From Necropsobacter massiliensis (GTDB taxonomy: Bacteria; Pseudomonadota; Gammaproteobacteria; Enterobacterales; Pasteurellaceae), in contig NZ_LN776186.1 in the NCBI RefSeq assembly GCF_000827595.2, positions 1 to 64,000 on the forward strand: a DNA stretch of 64,000 nucleotides, in the 5' to 3' direction. The position numbers and the translations under genes are program-made. Under the pieces are notes generated by a model, which saw nothing but the letters and a program-made list of their open reading frames with translations, ran no database searches and was not told where the DNA came from. This document shows positions 18,329 through 27,873 of this stretch, in pieces. Within the stretch, counting starts at the first letter, position 1, and each line of letters starts with the position of its first letter.

Positions 18329-19204
18329 TTATTGACGCTGTTCTCTTCGCATCTTACGAACACCATCGCCTACAATCAGCGCCATGGCGAGGATCAAACA
18401 AATAAACAGCGGATAGGTTTCAGGGCTGATTGTTTCGCCGATAAGCAGCGAAATAGTCAGCATCATGACCGGTTCAACATAACCGAGCAGCCCAAGCAAA
18501 TTAATCGGCAGGATATTACTGGCGGCGATATAGGAATTAAAAGCAATACCGCTGAGTAGCCCAAGCGCAAACAGCAGCCACATAATATGCGGGTTGATGG
18601 CGCTGATTTGAGCGATATCCACCTGCCAGGCAAAGTAAATACATACCGGCAACAACAAAATGATTTCAATGGCAAAACTGGCAATATCCGCCATATTCAG
18701 CCATTTTCTCAGCATAAAATACAGCGCATAACCGAATACCGCCGTGCTTTCCCATGATAAGCCGCCTTTTATCGCAATATTGAACAGCACACCGGCGGCG
18801 GCGATGCCAATCGCCCATGCGCGCAAAGTGGAAATATTTTCTTTGAAAAATACACGTCCACAGGCAACCAACACCAACGGCAACAATAAATAACCAAACG
18901 AAACGCTGAGTGCGCTGCCGTTGTTCGGCGCCCACAGGAAAAGCCACATCTGAAAGCCCATCATCGCGCTGTTAAAGCAGAACACCAGCAACAACCAAGG
19001 TTGCCGTTTAATGCGTCTTAAGTGAGAAACCAGTACATATTTCTGTTTGAAAACAAAAATCGCCGCAATAATAAAAGGCACGGTAAACACCACGCGGTAG
19101 CCGAAAATATCTTCACCGTTTAACGGCAGCAGCAAGGTGGAAAAATAATAGATATAACCGAATAACACCGACGCGAAAAGCGAGAAAGCGACACCTTTTA
19201 CCAT
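18329..19204 (-). CDS. rarD: EamA/RarD-like drug-metabolite transporter
   Basis: Inner-membrane protein of 291 residues with ten predicted spans in two EamA-type halves, the DMT layout. Landmarks resemble RarD: YYFSTLLLPLNGEDIFGYRVVF-like opening, WLFLWAPNNGSALSVSFGYLLLPL near residue 90, and GYVEPVMMLTISLLIGE near 238. RarD-family proteins are exporters of unknown natural substrate. It is convergent with the DeoR gene across a 153-base gap in which I see nothing else, and lies just downstream of ilvY. RarD assignment is by overall similarity. Confidence 0.75.
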   Translation of the reverse strand: MVKGVAFSLFASVLFGYIYYFSTLLLPLNGEDIFGYRVVFTVPFIIAAIFVFKQKYVLVSHLRRIKRQPWLLLVFCFNSAMMGFQMWLFLWAPNNGSALSVSFGYLLLPLVLVACGRVFFKENISTLRAWAIGIAAAGVLFNIAIKGGLSWESTAVFGYALYFMLRKWLNMADIASFAIEIILLLPVCIYFAWQVDIAQISAINPHIMWLLFALGLLSGIAFNSYIAASNILPINLLGLLGYVEPVMMLTISLLIGETISPETYPLFICLILAMALIVGDGVRKMRREQRQ

Positions 19205-19238
19205 AGTTCACCAAAACGTTGCAAAACCATACCGCACT

Positions 19239-20117
19239 TTACCCTAACATTTGCCAAAATGCACGGATTAACGGTAATTCCAGCGATTTCTTTTGTACGC
19301 ACAAACCCAAATCAAAGGGGGCAATCGGCGTATCGACGGCAAGCGTCGAGATTTGGCTGTTCAACGGGCTGTTTTTGATCACCACATCAGGCAACATTGC
19401 CAGACCGCAGCCCAACGCAACCATAGACACAATGCCCTCATGCCCGGCAACAGTGGCATAAATTGTCGGATGTTTGATTTTCTTTTGCCGAAACCATTGG
19501 TCAATACGCTGACGCGCCGGTCCTTCCACCGGCAGAATAAAAGGAATCTTCTGCCAATCGGGCGGATTGTGCTGCAACAGTTGCGTTGCCGTACAAGCAA
19601 TGCGCGGCGCCACTAAAGATAGCGTAATATCATCAATATAATGAAACATCATATTCTGCGGCAGCGTCGCCGGTCTGCCCGCCAGTGCCAGATCGACCTG
19701 CTGCTGTTGTACCAATTGCAGTGCCAGTGCCGGATCGCCGGTGGTGAGCTGAATTTCCACTTTCGGATAGCGGGAACGGAATTTTTCCAGCACTTGCGGT
19801 AAATGGCTGTAAGCCGCGGTCACCGAGCAAAACAGCTTTAATTCGCCGCTCAATTCCTCCTGATTGACGCGTAGCTGCTGTTGCAGTTGCGACCATTGCT
19901 GCCGATTCTGACGCGCGAATTGGAGAAAGATTTCACCCGCCGGAGTAAGCGACACCTGACGATTATCGCGCAACAATAACGTCTGCCCCAATTCCTCTTC
20001 CATGCGCTGAATCCGACGGGATAAAGTGGAAGGCGAGGTATGCTTTTGCGCCGCGGTTTTGCTGAAATTGCGGCTGTCGGCAAGATGTAAAAAAATATTG
20101 AGATCGTCAAAGTCCAT
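19239..20117 (-). CDS. ilvY: LysR-type activator IlvY
   Basis: Activator of ilvC, responsive to acetolactate and acetohydroxybutyrate. The N-terminal helix-turn-helix reads AAQKHTSPSTLSRRIQRMEEE, and the effector domain carries FCSVTAAYSHLPQVLEKFR and TVAGHEGIVSMVALGCG, closely matching E. coli IlvY. I start at MDFDDL (20117) because that is the family's usual N-terminus; a GTG at 20126 and an ATG at 20123 are in frame upstream. Divergent from ilvC, as in enterics, with an IlvY-like operator between them. Confidence 0.9.
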   Translation of the reverse strand: MDFDDLNIFLHLADSRNFSKTAAQKHTSPSTLSRRIQRMEEELGQTLLLRDNRQVSLTPAGEIFLQFARQNRQQWSQLQQQLRVNQEELSGELKLFCSVTAAYSHLPQVLEKFRSRYPKVEIQLTTGDPALALQLVQQQQVDLALAGRPATLPQNMMFHYIDDITLSLVAPRIACTATQLLQHNPPDWQKIPFILPVEGPARQRIDQWFRQKKIKHPTIYATVAGHEGIVSMVALGCGLAMLPDVVIKNSPLNSQISTLAVDTPIAPFDLGLCVQKKSLELPLIRAFWQMLG

Positions 20118-20227
20118 CGTCATCACACTGAATGAAAGTTATCTTTATGGTTAAACGTGCGGTGAATATTATATGAATTTAAAAACGCAACAAAAACCGA
20201 CCGCACTTTGCCCCAGCATAATTTGAG

Positions 20228-20244
20228 ATTGCGAAAAATGCAAT
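20228..20244. promoter_or_regulatory. IlvY operator candidate
   Basis: ATTGC-N7-GCAAT (20228-20244) is a T-N11-A type inverted repeat, the usual LysR site, and resembles the ATTGCAAT motifs of E. coli IlvY. It lies 101 bases before ilvC, in the divergent control region. Confidence 0.55.
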
Positions 20245-20344
20245 ATTAAATCCCGATAATATCAATTTACGCAACAATCAAAAAGCGTATAATCATTCGT
20301 AGCAAACCCCGCATCAGCACCACTATTTATACAGAGGATGAAAA

Positions 20345-21826
20345 ATGGCTAACTATTTCAATACATTAAACTTACGTCAGCAATTAGATCAATTAGGTCG
20401 CTGCCGTTTTATGGCGCGTGAAGAATTTGCCGACGAGGCGAATTTTCTGAAAGGCAAAAAAATTGTGATTATCGGCTGCGGCGCGCAAGGATTAAATCAA
20501 GGACTCAATATGCGCGATTCCGGCTTGGATATCAGCTATGCTCTGCGCCCGCAGGCGATTGCGGAAAAACGCGCCTCCTTCCAACGGGCAACCGAAAACG
20601 GGTTTAACGTGGGCAGCTATGAAGAACTGATTCCCACTGCCGATTTGGTGATTAATCTCACCCCGGACAAACAGCACAGTAAAGTTGTAGCAGATGTGCA
20701 GCCGTTAATCAAACAAGGCGCGGCACTGGGCTATTCCCACGGTTTGAATATCGTTGAAGTGGGCGAACAGATCCGCAAAGACATTACCGTCGTGATGGTG
20801 GCGCCGAAATGTCCGGGTACTGAAGTGCGCGAAGAATACAAACGCGGATTCGGCGTGCCGACGCTGATCGCCGTACATCCGGAAAATGATCCGCAGGGCG
20901 AAGGCTTGGCCATTGCTAAAGCATGGGCGGCGGCAACCGGTGCTCATCGTGCCGGCGTGTTGGAATCGTCTTTCGTGGCAGAAGTAAAATCCGATTTAAT
21001 GGGCGAACAAACCATCTTGTGCGGTATGCTACAAGCGGGTTCTCTGGTGTGTTACGACAAACTGGTGGCGGACGGCAAAGACCCGGCATACGCAGGCAAA
21101 CTGATCCAATACGGCTGGGAAACCATTACCGAGGCTTTAAAACAGGGCGGTATCACCCTGATGATGGATCGCTTGTCCAACAGCGCAAAATTACGCGCCT
21201 TTGCACTTGCTGAACAGATTAAAGAAAAACTGGATTTCCTGTTCAAAAAACATATGGATGATATTATCAGTGGCGAATTCTCCCGAGTGATGATGGAAGA
21301 CTGGGCAAACGGCGATGTCAACTTACTAAAATGGCGTGAAGAAACCGGTAAAACCGCATTCGAAAACGCCCCGAAAGCGGACGGTATTAAGATCAGCGAA
21401 CAGGAATATTTCGACAACGGCGTATTAATGATCGCAATGGTGAAAGCCGGCGTCGAGCTGGCGTTCGATACCATGGTTTCCACCGGAATCTATGAAGAAT
21501 CCGCCTATTATGAATCGCTGCATGAATTGCCGTTAATCGCCAACACCATCGCACGTAAACGTCTGTACGAAATGAATGTGGTGATCTCCGATACTGCGGA
21601 ATACGGTAACTATCTGTTTGCCAATGTGGCGGCGCCGATTCTGGCAAAAGACATCATTCCACAGTTACAACGCGGTGATTTAGGTGAGCCAACACCGGCG
21701 GGCGATATCGACAACATCACATTACGCGATGTTAACGATGCGATTCGCAACCACCCGGTTGAGCTCATCGGTCAGGAGCTGCGCGGTTATATGACCGACA
21801 TGAAACGCCTTTCCTCACAAGGTTAA
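20345..21826 (+). CDS. ilvC: Ketol-acid reductoisomerase, class II
   Basis: NADPH- and Mg-dependent isomeroreductase of valine/isoleucine synthesis, converting acetolactate and acetohydroxybutyrate to the dihydroxy acids. At 493 residues it is the long class II form with a duplicated C-terminal domain. The Rossmann region [18 protein letters not shown] lies at about residues 43-60; [20 protein letters not shown] near 151 and [16 protein letters not shown] near 212 hold metal and substrate contacts. AGAGGATGAAA precedes the ATG. Induced by IlvY. Closed by a strong terminator. Confidence 0.97.
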   Translation: MANYFNTLNLRQQLDQLGRCRFMAREEFADEANFLKGKKIVIIGCGAQGLNQGLNMRDSGLDISYALRPQAIAEKRASFQRATENGFNVGSYEELIPTADLVINLTPDKQHSKVVADVQPLIKQGAALGYSHGLNIVEVGEQIRKDITVVMVAPKCPGTEVREEYKRGFGVPTLIAVHPENDPQGEGLAIAKAWAAATGAHRAGVLESSFVAEVKSDLMGEQTILCGMLQAGSLVCYDKLVADGKDPAYAGKLIQYGWETITEALKQGGITLMMDRLSNSAKLRAFALAEQIKEKLDFLFKKHMDDIISGEFSRVMMEDWANGDVNLLKWREETGKTAFENAPKADGIKISEQEYFDNGVLMIAMVKAGVELAFDTMVSTGIYEESAYYESLHELPLIANTIARKRLYEMNVVISDTAEYGNYLFANVAAPILAKDIIPQLQRGDLGEPTPAGDIDNITLRDVNDAIRNHPVELIGQELRGYMTDMKRLSSQG

Positions 21827-21836
21827 GCCAATCTAC

Positions 21837-21867
21837 AAGCCAGTCTGCGGACTGGCTTTTCGTTTTT
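21837..21867 (+). terminator. ilvC terminator
   Basis: AAGCCAGTC (21837-21845), a TGCG loop, and GACTGGCTT (21850-21858), followed by a T-rich run. Confidence 0.85.
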
Positions 21868-21888
21868 CAGGCACACAAGGAGCGAAAA

Positions 21889-22515
21889 ATGAAACTCTGG
21901 TATTCCACCACTAGCCCGTTTGTGCGCAAAGTCCGTGCAGTGGCGCATTATCATCATCTACAAGATCGCATCGAATTACTGCTGGTTACCCGCCCGTTTC
22001 TAGCACAATCTCCGCATAACCGAGACAACCCTTTAGGGCGCGTGCCAGCATTACAGTTGGATAACGGCGACTGGCTACTGAACAGCAGTGTTATCGCCGA
22101 ATATCTGGATTCTATCGGCACGGCACAAAGCCTGTTTCCGAAACATGCCGAGCGCTGGAAAGTAATGGAACTCTATGCCCTCGCGGAAGGCGTACTGGAA
22201 AATCTGACCGGCTTAATGCTGCCGGAACGTATGTTCCGTCCGCAGCAGGAATGGTGGCTTGAACGCCATCAGCAAATTCTGCACAGAAACGACCGCACTT
22301 TAACGTTGATTGAACAGCAACTGAAACCGTTCGGAACGCAACTGAACATCGGCACGCTTTATACCGTCTGCCTGCTCGACTTTCTGCGCTTTCGCCATAG
22401 CGTGACCGGCGCCGACAACTACCGTGCGCTGCCGCAACTGACGCAATGGGCAGACGACATGAACGCGCAATATCCTTGTCTGGCAACAACCAAGCCGGTA
22501 ATGCCGCCACAATAA
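21889..22515 (+). CDS. Glutathione S-transferase family protein, YibF-like
   Basis: 208-residue two-domain GST. The thioredoxin-like N-terminal part begins MKLWYSTTSPFVRKVR (Ser/Thr-Ser-Pro active region). It includes the cis-Pro segment GRVPALQLD and the glutathione-contacting NSSVIAEYLD near residue 66. The rest is the all-helical domain. Closest in style to E. coli YibF, whose physiological substrate is not settled. AAGGAG before the ATG supports the start. It follows the ilvC terminator and ends at its own terminator, so it looks monocistronic. Confidence 0.8.
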   Translation: MKLWYSTTSPFVRKVRAVAHYHHLQDRIELLLVTRPFLAQSPHNRDNPLGRVPALQLDNGDWLLNSSVIAEYLDSIGTAQSLFPKHAERWKVMELYALAEGVLENLTGLMLPERMFRPQQEWWLERHQQILHRNDRTLTLIEQQLKPFGTQLNIGTLYTVCLLDFLRFRHSVTGADNYRALPQLTQWADDMNAQYPCLATTKPVMPPQ

Positions 22516-22547
22516 AGTGCGGTCGGAATTGCCGATGTTTTTCAAGC

Positions 22548-22571
22548 AAAGCCGGTTAGCCGGCTTTTTTT
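22548..22571 (+). terminator. Terminator after the GST gene
   Basis: AAAGCCGG (22548-22555), loop TTAG, CCGGCTTT from 22560, then a run of T. Classic Rho-independent form. Confidence 0.85.
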
Positions 22572-22716
22572 CGTTAATTGAACGAAGTGTTTTCCCGCCC
22601 AAAACTGGTCAGACCATTTTTCATTTGTGTTCTCTTATTTTTTATTAAAAAATAACGCGCTTTTATCATTACACATTATAAAAAACGTTATTGACATACT
22701 TTTAAGGGGCAATCTG

Positions 22717-25524
22717 ATGAAAACTCACGGATTTCGCAACACATTCATTTGTCTTTCCGTTGGTTGTTGCTTAGGCGTTGCGGCAAATGCTGACGAAGGA
22801 GAAAACGAGCCTATCCAAAACCCACACGAGCTTATCGGCTTAACCGCGCAAATCGCTGCACAATATTCAGGGCAAGGGGTCAATCTCGGCGTAGTGGACA
22901 GCGGGTTTATGCTGGAACATCCGCAATTTAACCAACATACAATACATCCATTGGTTCTGGAGGTGGAAGAAAAAGGCGAGAAAATTGTTATTGATCCGCG
23001 TAAATACGATACCGACATGGAAACAGACGAGCAAGGCAAAAAACACAAGGTTTACGCCATGCACGGCGGGCAAGTCAGCGGGATTATCGGCGCCCAATCA
23101 CTACCGCAAGTCGGTTATCACGGCGGGGTGGCGAAAGGCAGCAACCTTTATCTCGCTCAATACGAACCGAACGGCGATCGCGATAATGAAGAAAATGACG
23201 ATAATAATGCACAACGCCGCAACAACGCACGCCGAGCCAGCGCACAGGACGATTCGCTGTTACAAGGCAAAGATGCCGAAGGACAGCGTGTACTGCTGGC
23301 GGCGGCACTGAAAAAAGTGGCGGAAAATAACGTACTTGCCATTAACAACAGCTGGAACGAAGATGCCATCGGCAACAGCGCGCAGGCGCTGGATAACCGC
23401 TATCAACAGTACATTACCCGCCATAGCAATGACAACCGTCTGCTGCAAGGCATCAAACAAACCATTGAAAAAAACGTTTTGCTGGTTTTTGCCGCCGGCA
23501 ATGAAAGCAAACAACAGCCGGGAATTCTCGCCGCCTTGCCGCGTTATCTGCCGGCGCTGGAATCCCATTATTTATCCGTGGTCGCAGTAGACAAAAATAA
23601 AACTCTGGCTAGCTATTCCAATCACTGCGGTGTCAGTAAAAACTGGTGTATCGCCGCGCCCGGCGATTTAACCGTACTGTCCACCGACGGTGCGGAACAA
23701 GGGAAGAAAATACCGAACTTACAGAATCAATCAGGTACCTCATTTGCCGCACCGACCGTTACCGCCTCACTTGCCATACTCAAACAGCGCTTTTCCTATT
23801 TCACCCCGACTCAGGTGCGCGATACCTTGCTGACTACCGCCACGGATTTGGGGAAAAAAGGCGTGGACGAGCAATATGGTTGGGGGCTGGTGAACATTTC
23901 CAAGGCAATTGGCGGTCCTACGGCACTGTTACGTGATGAAACTTATCAGGTAAGCCAAAACGATTTTTGGTCAAACCCATTGACCACAGAATTCGCTCTG
24001 AGCAAAGCGGGCAACGCCGTATTAACCCTAAACGGTAACAACAACCGCATTCGCACGCTGCATATCAACGCGGGGAAACTGGTGTTAAACGGCACCACCT
24101 CTGCCGATACGGTCGATAACCGCGCCACCTTAGGTCTGACTTCGCTAAATATACGTCAGACCTACCATTCCGCCGCGGACAGTCGGCTGGAAATCTTATC
24201 GTCGCAAGGCATCAGCGCACAGGGCAAACACGTCCACGTTACGCTGGGCGGTACGCTGAGCGTTGCAGAATCGCTAAAACATCATCGCCGAGCCGGTGAT
24301 ACAATCAGCCATATTCTCACCCTGAAAGACGGCGCGACGTATCGCGGCGGATTTCTGGAAGTTGAAAAAAGTGCGGTGCTTTCTCAGCAAGGATTGCGTC
24401 AGGATTTATATTTCAACGCTGACGGCATCACCTTAAAAGCCAATAAAAATCAGGCGATCACCGATCCAAACGCCAGCGCCAACGGACAAAGCGGCTTGCA
24501 CCTGCTCAATGCGCTGCGCGATACTCAACTCGCATGGCGACAAGGGCGTTATAACGACTGGCTGCAACAGGCGGTGGAAAAGCATAATCTACAGCATTTT
24601 CATTACGCCGTCGGTAACGGTATTTATGCCGACAGCATGGAATTTCTGCGACATAGCGCCAGCGCCCAGCTGAGCCAAAGCGCAAATCAGCTGTATCACT
24701 ACCGCAATTTGGCGGCACAGCAAGTAACGGTATGGACACAGGCACAGGGCGAGCAATACCGCAGCGACAACATGCCCGCAGTGGAAAAAGCCCAGTTCAC
24801 CACCCGTGGCAGCGAACTGGGACTGGCATACAAAGCAGACCATAACATCCTACTTAGCGCCCGTCTTAATGCACTGAAAACCAATATCCATAAAGGACAG
24901 GCAAATTCAACGCTGAAACAACGCAGCGCAAGTGCAGCAATACGTTACATGCCGGCATCGCGCGGTTGGTTTACCGATGCCGCCGCCCATCTGGCGCATC
25001 TTCATTATCATCAACAACGTACCTTTAACGGCACAACGCTGGCATCGGGAAAAACTAAAGGGCATCTGAGCGGCGGCGAACTGCGTGGCGGTTACGGGTT
25101 ACAGGTCGGTCGCTGGCAGACCGAACCAAGCATCGGTTTACAATTGATACATGTAAGCATGAAAGCCTTGCGCGAAAACGGCGAATTTGCCCTGACGACA
25201 CCGCGTTTGCGCTATACTGACGTAAATCTGGTTGCCAGCGTGCGACTAAACACCCGCTTTATATTATCTGACTGGCAAATTAGTCCGCATTTCGTCGTTG
25301 ACTACGGCTATCGCCTTAACGGCGCAACAACCACAGTGCACAGTCGCTTTGACACAATTGCGCTAAACAGCAAGGCTACCGCATTTGGGCGCGACGGTTT
25401 GGACGTCGGCACCGGCATACGGTTCACCTACGGCAGCTGGTTTTTCGGCACAGAAATCAAACAACGGGTATTCCGACACGGCAGCGGAACCGATATTACC
25501 GCCCGACTCGGCGTGAGTTTCTAA
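22717..25524 (+). CDS. Subtilisin-like serine protease autotransporter
   Basis: Type Va secreted protease of 935 residues. A signal peptide (residues 1-25, ending ANA) precedes an S8 peptidase domain. The catalytic triad is Asp61 in GVVDSG, His116 in MHGGQ, and Ser342 in GTSFAAP, with the oxyanion Asn262 in AAGN. A beta-helical linker follows (about 420-640), then a 12-strand-type autotransporter barrel (about 670-935) ending with the terminal aromatic signature LGVSF. ATG 22717 is chosen because AAGGGG lies upstream and gives a proper signal peptide; the frame opens further upstream at 22627. A hydrophilic Asn/Asp/Arg-rich loop (about 151-180) sits between His and Asn. Likely surface-anchored or self-released; targets unknown. 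Confidence 0.9.
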   Translation: MKTHGFRNTFICLSVGCCLGVAANADEGENEPIQNPHELIGLTAQIAAQYSGQGVNLGVVDSGFMLEHPQFNQHTIHPLVLEVEEKGEKIVIDPRKYDTDMETDEQGKKHKVYAMHGGQVSGIIGAQSLPQVGYHGGVAKGSNLYLAQYEPNGDRDNEENDDNNAQRRNNARRASAQDDSLLQGKDAEGQRVLLAAALKKVAENNVLAINNSWNEDAIGNSAQALDNRYQQYITRHSNDNRLLQGIKQTIEKNVLLVFAAGNESKQQPGILAALPRYLPALESHYLSVVAVDKNKTLASYSNHCGVSKNWCIAAPGDLTVLSTDGAEQGKKIPNLQNQSGTSFAAPTVTASLAILKQRFSYFTPTQVRDTLLTTATDLGKKGVDEQYGWGLVNISKAIGGPTALLRDETYQVSQNDFWSNPLTTEFALSKAGNAVLTLNGNNNRIRTLHINAGKLVLNGTTSADTVDNRATLGLTSLNIRQTYHSAADSRLEILSSQGISAQGKHVHVTLGGTLSVAESLKHHRRAGDTISHILTLKDGATYRGGFLEVEKSAVLSQQGLRQDLYFNADGITLKANKNQAITDPNASANGQSGLHLLNALRDTQLAWRQGRYNDWLQQAVEKHNLQHFHYAVGNGIYADSMEFLRHSASAQLSQSANQLYHYRNLAAQQVTVWTQAQGEQYRSDNMPAVEKAQFTTRGSELGLAYKADHNILLSARLNALKTNIHKGQANSTLKQRSASAAIRYMPASRGWFTDAAAHLAHLHYHQQRTFNGTTLASGKTKGHLSGGELRGGYGLQVGRWQTEPSIGLQLIHVSMKALRENGEFALTTPRLRYTDVNLVASVRLNTRFILSDWQISPHFVVDYGYRLNGATTTVHSRFDTIALNSKATAFGRDGLDVGTGIRFTYGSWFFGTEIKQRVFRHGSGTDITARLGVSF

Positions 25525-25544
25525 GCCGATTTCTTATGTAACGT

Positions 25545-25585
25545 AAAAATGCGGTGGAAATTTTCTAATTTTTCACCGCACTTTT
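25545..25585. terminator. Inverted uptake pair after the autotransporter
   Basis: AAAAATGCGGTG (25545-25556) pairs with CACCGCACTTTT (25574-25585). One arm is a degenerate uptake core (one mismatch), the other perfect. A T run follows. Confidence 0.65.
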
Positions 25586-25677
25586 GTACTGATTCTTTTT
25601 GCCGCCGAGGCTGAACTAATCGCGAAAAAAAGCGACAAAGTAACAGTCAATCAAGACAATAACATAAGGAACTAACG

Positions 25678-26310
25678 ATGGATTTTAACAGCATTTTAAA
25701 TCAAGTACTCACCGCCGCCAAAGAACAGGTCGGCAAAACCATGGAAAGTGATTCTACCGTAGACAAAATCACCAAAGCCGGTGGCGGTGCTGCTGCAATC
25801 GGTATTCTGTCAATGATTCTCGGACGCAACGGCGGTGCCGGTTTAACCAAACTGGGATCACTGGCGGCATTGGGCAGCCTTGCTTATCAGGCATATCAAC
25901 AATACCAGCAAAGCCAGAGCCAAAGCAGCGCACCGGTTGCGCAAGAAGCGTTTACCGACGCGGAACAAAACGCCGACAGCAGTAAACTTATCCTGCAAGT
26001 GATGATTGCCGCCGCGGCAGCCGACGGCACAATCACCGACGCAGAAAAACAGGCGATTATCGCCGAAGCGGGCAATAATCCGGAATTATCTCAATGGCTG
26101 CAACAGCAAATCGACCACCCGATTTCCATTGCAGACATCGCTGCACAAACCGGCAACGACCCGGCACTGGCAGCCCAGGTTTATCTCGCCGCCCGCGTAG
26201 CCTGCGCCGATTTAGATCGTAAAGAAATCGTCTTCCTGTCAAACCTTGCTGAAGCGCTAAACCTAGACGACGCACTGGTCGAACAATTGGAAAAACAGGC
26301 GGGGTTTTAA
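25678..26310 (+). CDS. yebE: YebE-like protein with TerB/DUF533 domain
   Basis: 210-residue protein of the DUF533/YebE group. The N-terminal part has a Gly/Ala-rich hydrophobic segment (GGGAAAIGILSMILG near residue 37-51) that may insert in the membrane. A Gln/Ser-rich linker (AYQQYQQSQSQSSAP) follows at about 72-86. The C-terminal TerB-like helical domain (about 100-205) contains AAAAADGTITDAEKQAI, typical of the family. In enterics yebE responds to envelope stress (Cpx). Biochemical role unknown. Its own terminator follows. Confidence 0.78.
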   Translation: MDFNSILNQVLTAAKEQVGKTMESDSTVDKITKAGGGAAAIGILSMILGRNGGAGLTKLGSLAALGSLAYQAYQQYQQSQSQSSAPVAQEAFTDAEQNADSSKLILQVMIAAAAADGTITDAEKQAIIAEAGNNPELSQWLQQQIDHPISIADIAAQTGNDPALAAQVYLAARVACADLDRKEIVFLSNLAEALNLDDALVEQLEKQAGF

Positions 26311-26333
26311 ATTAACATCGGATTAAAAAATAG

Positions 26334-26356
26334 GTCGGTTTAAACCCGACTTTTTT
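26334..26356 (+). terminator. Terminator after yebE
   Basis: GTCGG (26334-26338) pairs with CCGAC (26346-26350), extended by T-A pairs, followed by six T. It lies between convergent yebE and lysA. Confidence 0.75.
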
Positions 26357-26378
26357 ATGTGAATATCGATGCCGACAA

Positions 26379-27629
26379 TTACGGCAACAGAGATTCTAGC
26401 TGCCATAATTCTGCAAAACGTTCGCGACGTTTGATTAAATGCGCTTGCTCGCCGTCCACCATGATTTCAACGGCGCGCGGGCGGGAATTATAGGTGGATG
26501 CCATGCTAGCGCCGTATGCGCCGGCGGAGCGTTGGGCAATCAGATCGCCTTGGGCGATTGCCAGTTCGCGCTGTTTGCCGAGAAAATCGGCGGTTTCGCA
26601 AATCGGACCGACGACGTCGTAAACCCGGCGTTCGCGCTCTAATGTGCGGTCAACTTCAATGATGTCCATATAAGCCTGATACAGCGCCGGGCGGATCATG
26701 TCATTCATGCCAGTATCCACAATGGCAAAATGGCGGTCTTCATTGCTTTTCAGGTATTCCACTTTGCTCACCAGAATGCCGGCATTGGCGGTAATAGCAC
26801 GTCCCGGTTCGAGGATAATTTCAAGATTTGGATAATCTTTTAATTTATTCAGCAGCGCGCCGGCATATGCCGTCGGATGTGGTGCGTTTTCATCACGGTA
26901 GGTGACGCCCAAACCGCCGCCCAAATCCAGATGTTGCAACACGATGCCGTCTTGTTTTAACTGGCTCATCAGCACAATCAGGCGATCTGTGGCATCAAGA
27001 AACGGTTGTAATTCGGTCAGCTGCGAGCCGATATGGCAATCCATGCCGCTGATGTGAATATGCGCTAGGCGACTCGCCATGCGATACACCTCGCGCGCTT
27101 CATGTACGCTGATGCCGAATTTATTTTCTTTCAATCCGGTGGAAATATAAGGATGGGTATGAGCATCCACGTCCGGATTAACACGTAACGAAATCGGCGC
27201 GATTTTACCGAGCTGTCCGGCAATATCGTTGATGCGCTGCAATTCTGCGCGACTTTCCACATTAAAGCAGCGAATGCCTACTTGTAGGGCGCGGCGAATT
27301 TCCGCCTCTGATTTCGCGACGCCGGAAAATACCACTTTGCCGGGTTCACCGCCCGCCGCTAGCACGCGTTCCAACTCGCCTTGAGAAACAATATCAAAAC
27401 CCGACCCGAGGCGCGCCATAATATTTAAAACTGCGATATTAGGATTTGATTTCACCGCAAAACAGATTAAATGAGGATGTTCGCCCAGCGCATCATCAAA
27501 GGCATGCCAATGGCGCTCCAATGTGGCACGCGAATAAATATACGCCGGCGTGCCAAATTGTTCGACGATTTGCTGCACCGGCAACTGCTCCGCCATTAGC
27601 TGACCGTGTTGATATTGAAAAAAATCCAT
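26379..27629 (-). CDS. lysA: Diaminopimelate decarboxylase
   Basis: PLP enzyme for the last step of lysine synthesis, meso-diaminopimelate to L-lysine plus CO2. The 416-residue protein shows the alanine-racemase-like barrel with the PLP lysine in CFAVKSNPN near residue 60, DCHIGSQL near 200, DLGGGLGV near 236, EPGRAI near 278, and CETADFLGK near 345 (substrate-binding Cys of the partner subunit). It starts 13 bases after the small lipoprotein gene lptM on the same strand, so the two are probably co-transcribed. LptM (YifL) genes often sit beside lysine-pathway genes. Confidence 0.96.
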   Translation of the reverse strand: MDFFQYQHGQLMAEQLPVQQIVEQFGTPAYIYSRATLERHWHAFDDALGEHPHLICFAVKSNPNIAVLNIMARLGSGFDIVSQGELERVLAAGGEPGKVVFSGVAKSEAEIRRALQVGIRCFNVESRAELQRINDIAGQLGKIAPISLRVNPDVDAHTHPYISTGLKENKFGISVHEAREVYRMASRLAHIHISGMDCHIGSQLTELQPFLDATDRLIVLMSQLKQDGIVLQHLDLGGGLGVTYRDENAPHPTAYAGALLNKLKDYPNLEIILEPGRAITANAGILVSKVEYLKSNEDRHFAIVDTGMNDMIRPALYQAYMDIIEVDRTLERERRVYDVVGPICETADFLGKQRELAIAQGDLIAQRSAGAYGASMASTYNSRPRAVEIMVDGEQAHLIKRRERFAELWQLESLLP

Positions 27630-27642
27630 ACCTTACCTACCG

Positions 27643-27762
27643 TTATTGTTTCTGTGTCTGCGCTTGTGCTTTTTCCGGGAAATAAAGCGGTCCTTTCACG
27701 CCGCAACCGGTCGTTAAAAAAACAAGCGAGCCCAAAAGGCAAATCGAAATCAGTTTTTTCAT
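27643..27762 (-). CDS. lptM: Small outer-membrane lipoprotein LptM (YifL)
   Basis: A 39-residue lipoprotein not easily found by length-filtered searches. It starts MKKLISICLLGS, has a lipobox TTGC with the lipidated cysteine at residue 20, and then the diagnostic C-G-V-K-G-P-L-Y-F-P motif. AGGAAG lies about six bases before the ATG at 27762. LptM in E. coli assists maturation of the LPS translocon LptDE by mimicking LPS. It precedes lysA by 13 bases. Recognition rests on the very conserved GxKGPLYFP stretch. Confidence 0.88.
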   Translation of the reverse strand: MKKLISICLLGSLVFLTTGCGVKGPLYFPEKAQAQTQKQ

Positions 27763-27873
27763 ATCATTCTTCCTGTTAATAAGTTATTCCTGATGAATAA
27801 TAGCGGGATCTGCAAAAATTTCTATTTCTTTTTTGCATTTTATCCGCAATAGCCGCCCTAACACGCCGCCCGC

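Noticed and set aside
21052-21483. 143-codon minus-strand frame inside ilvC
   Set aside because: Antisense of conserved ilvC coding sequence with no start signal.
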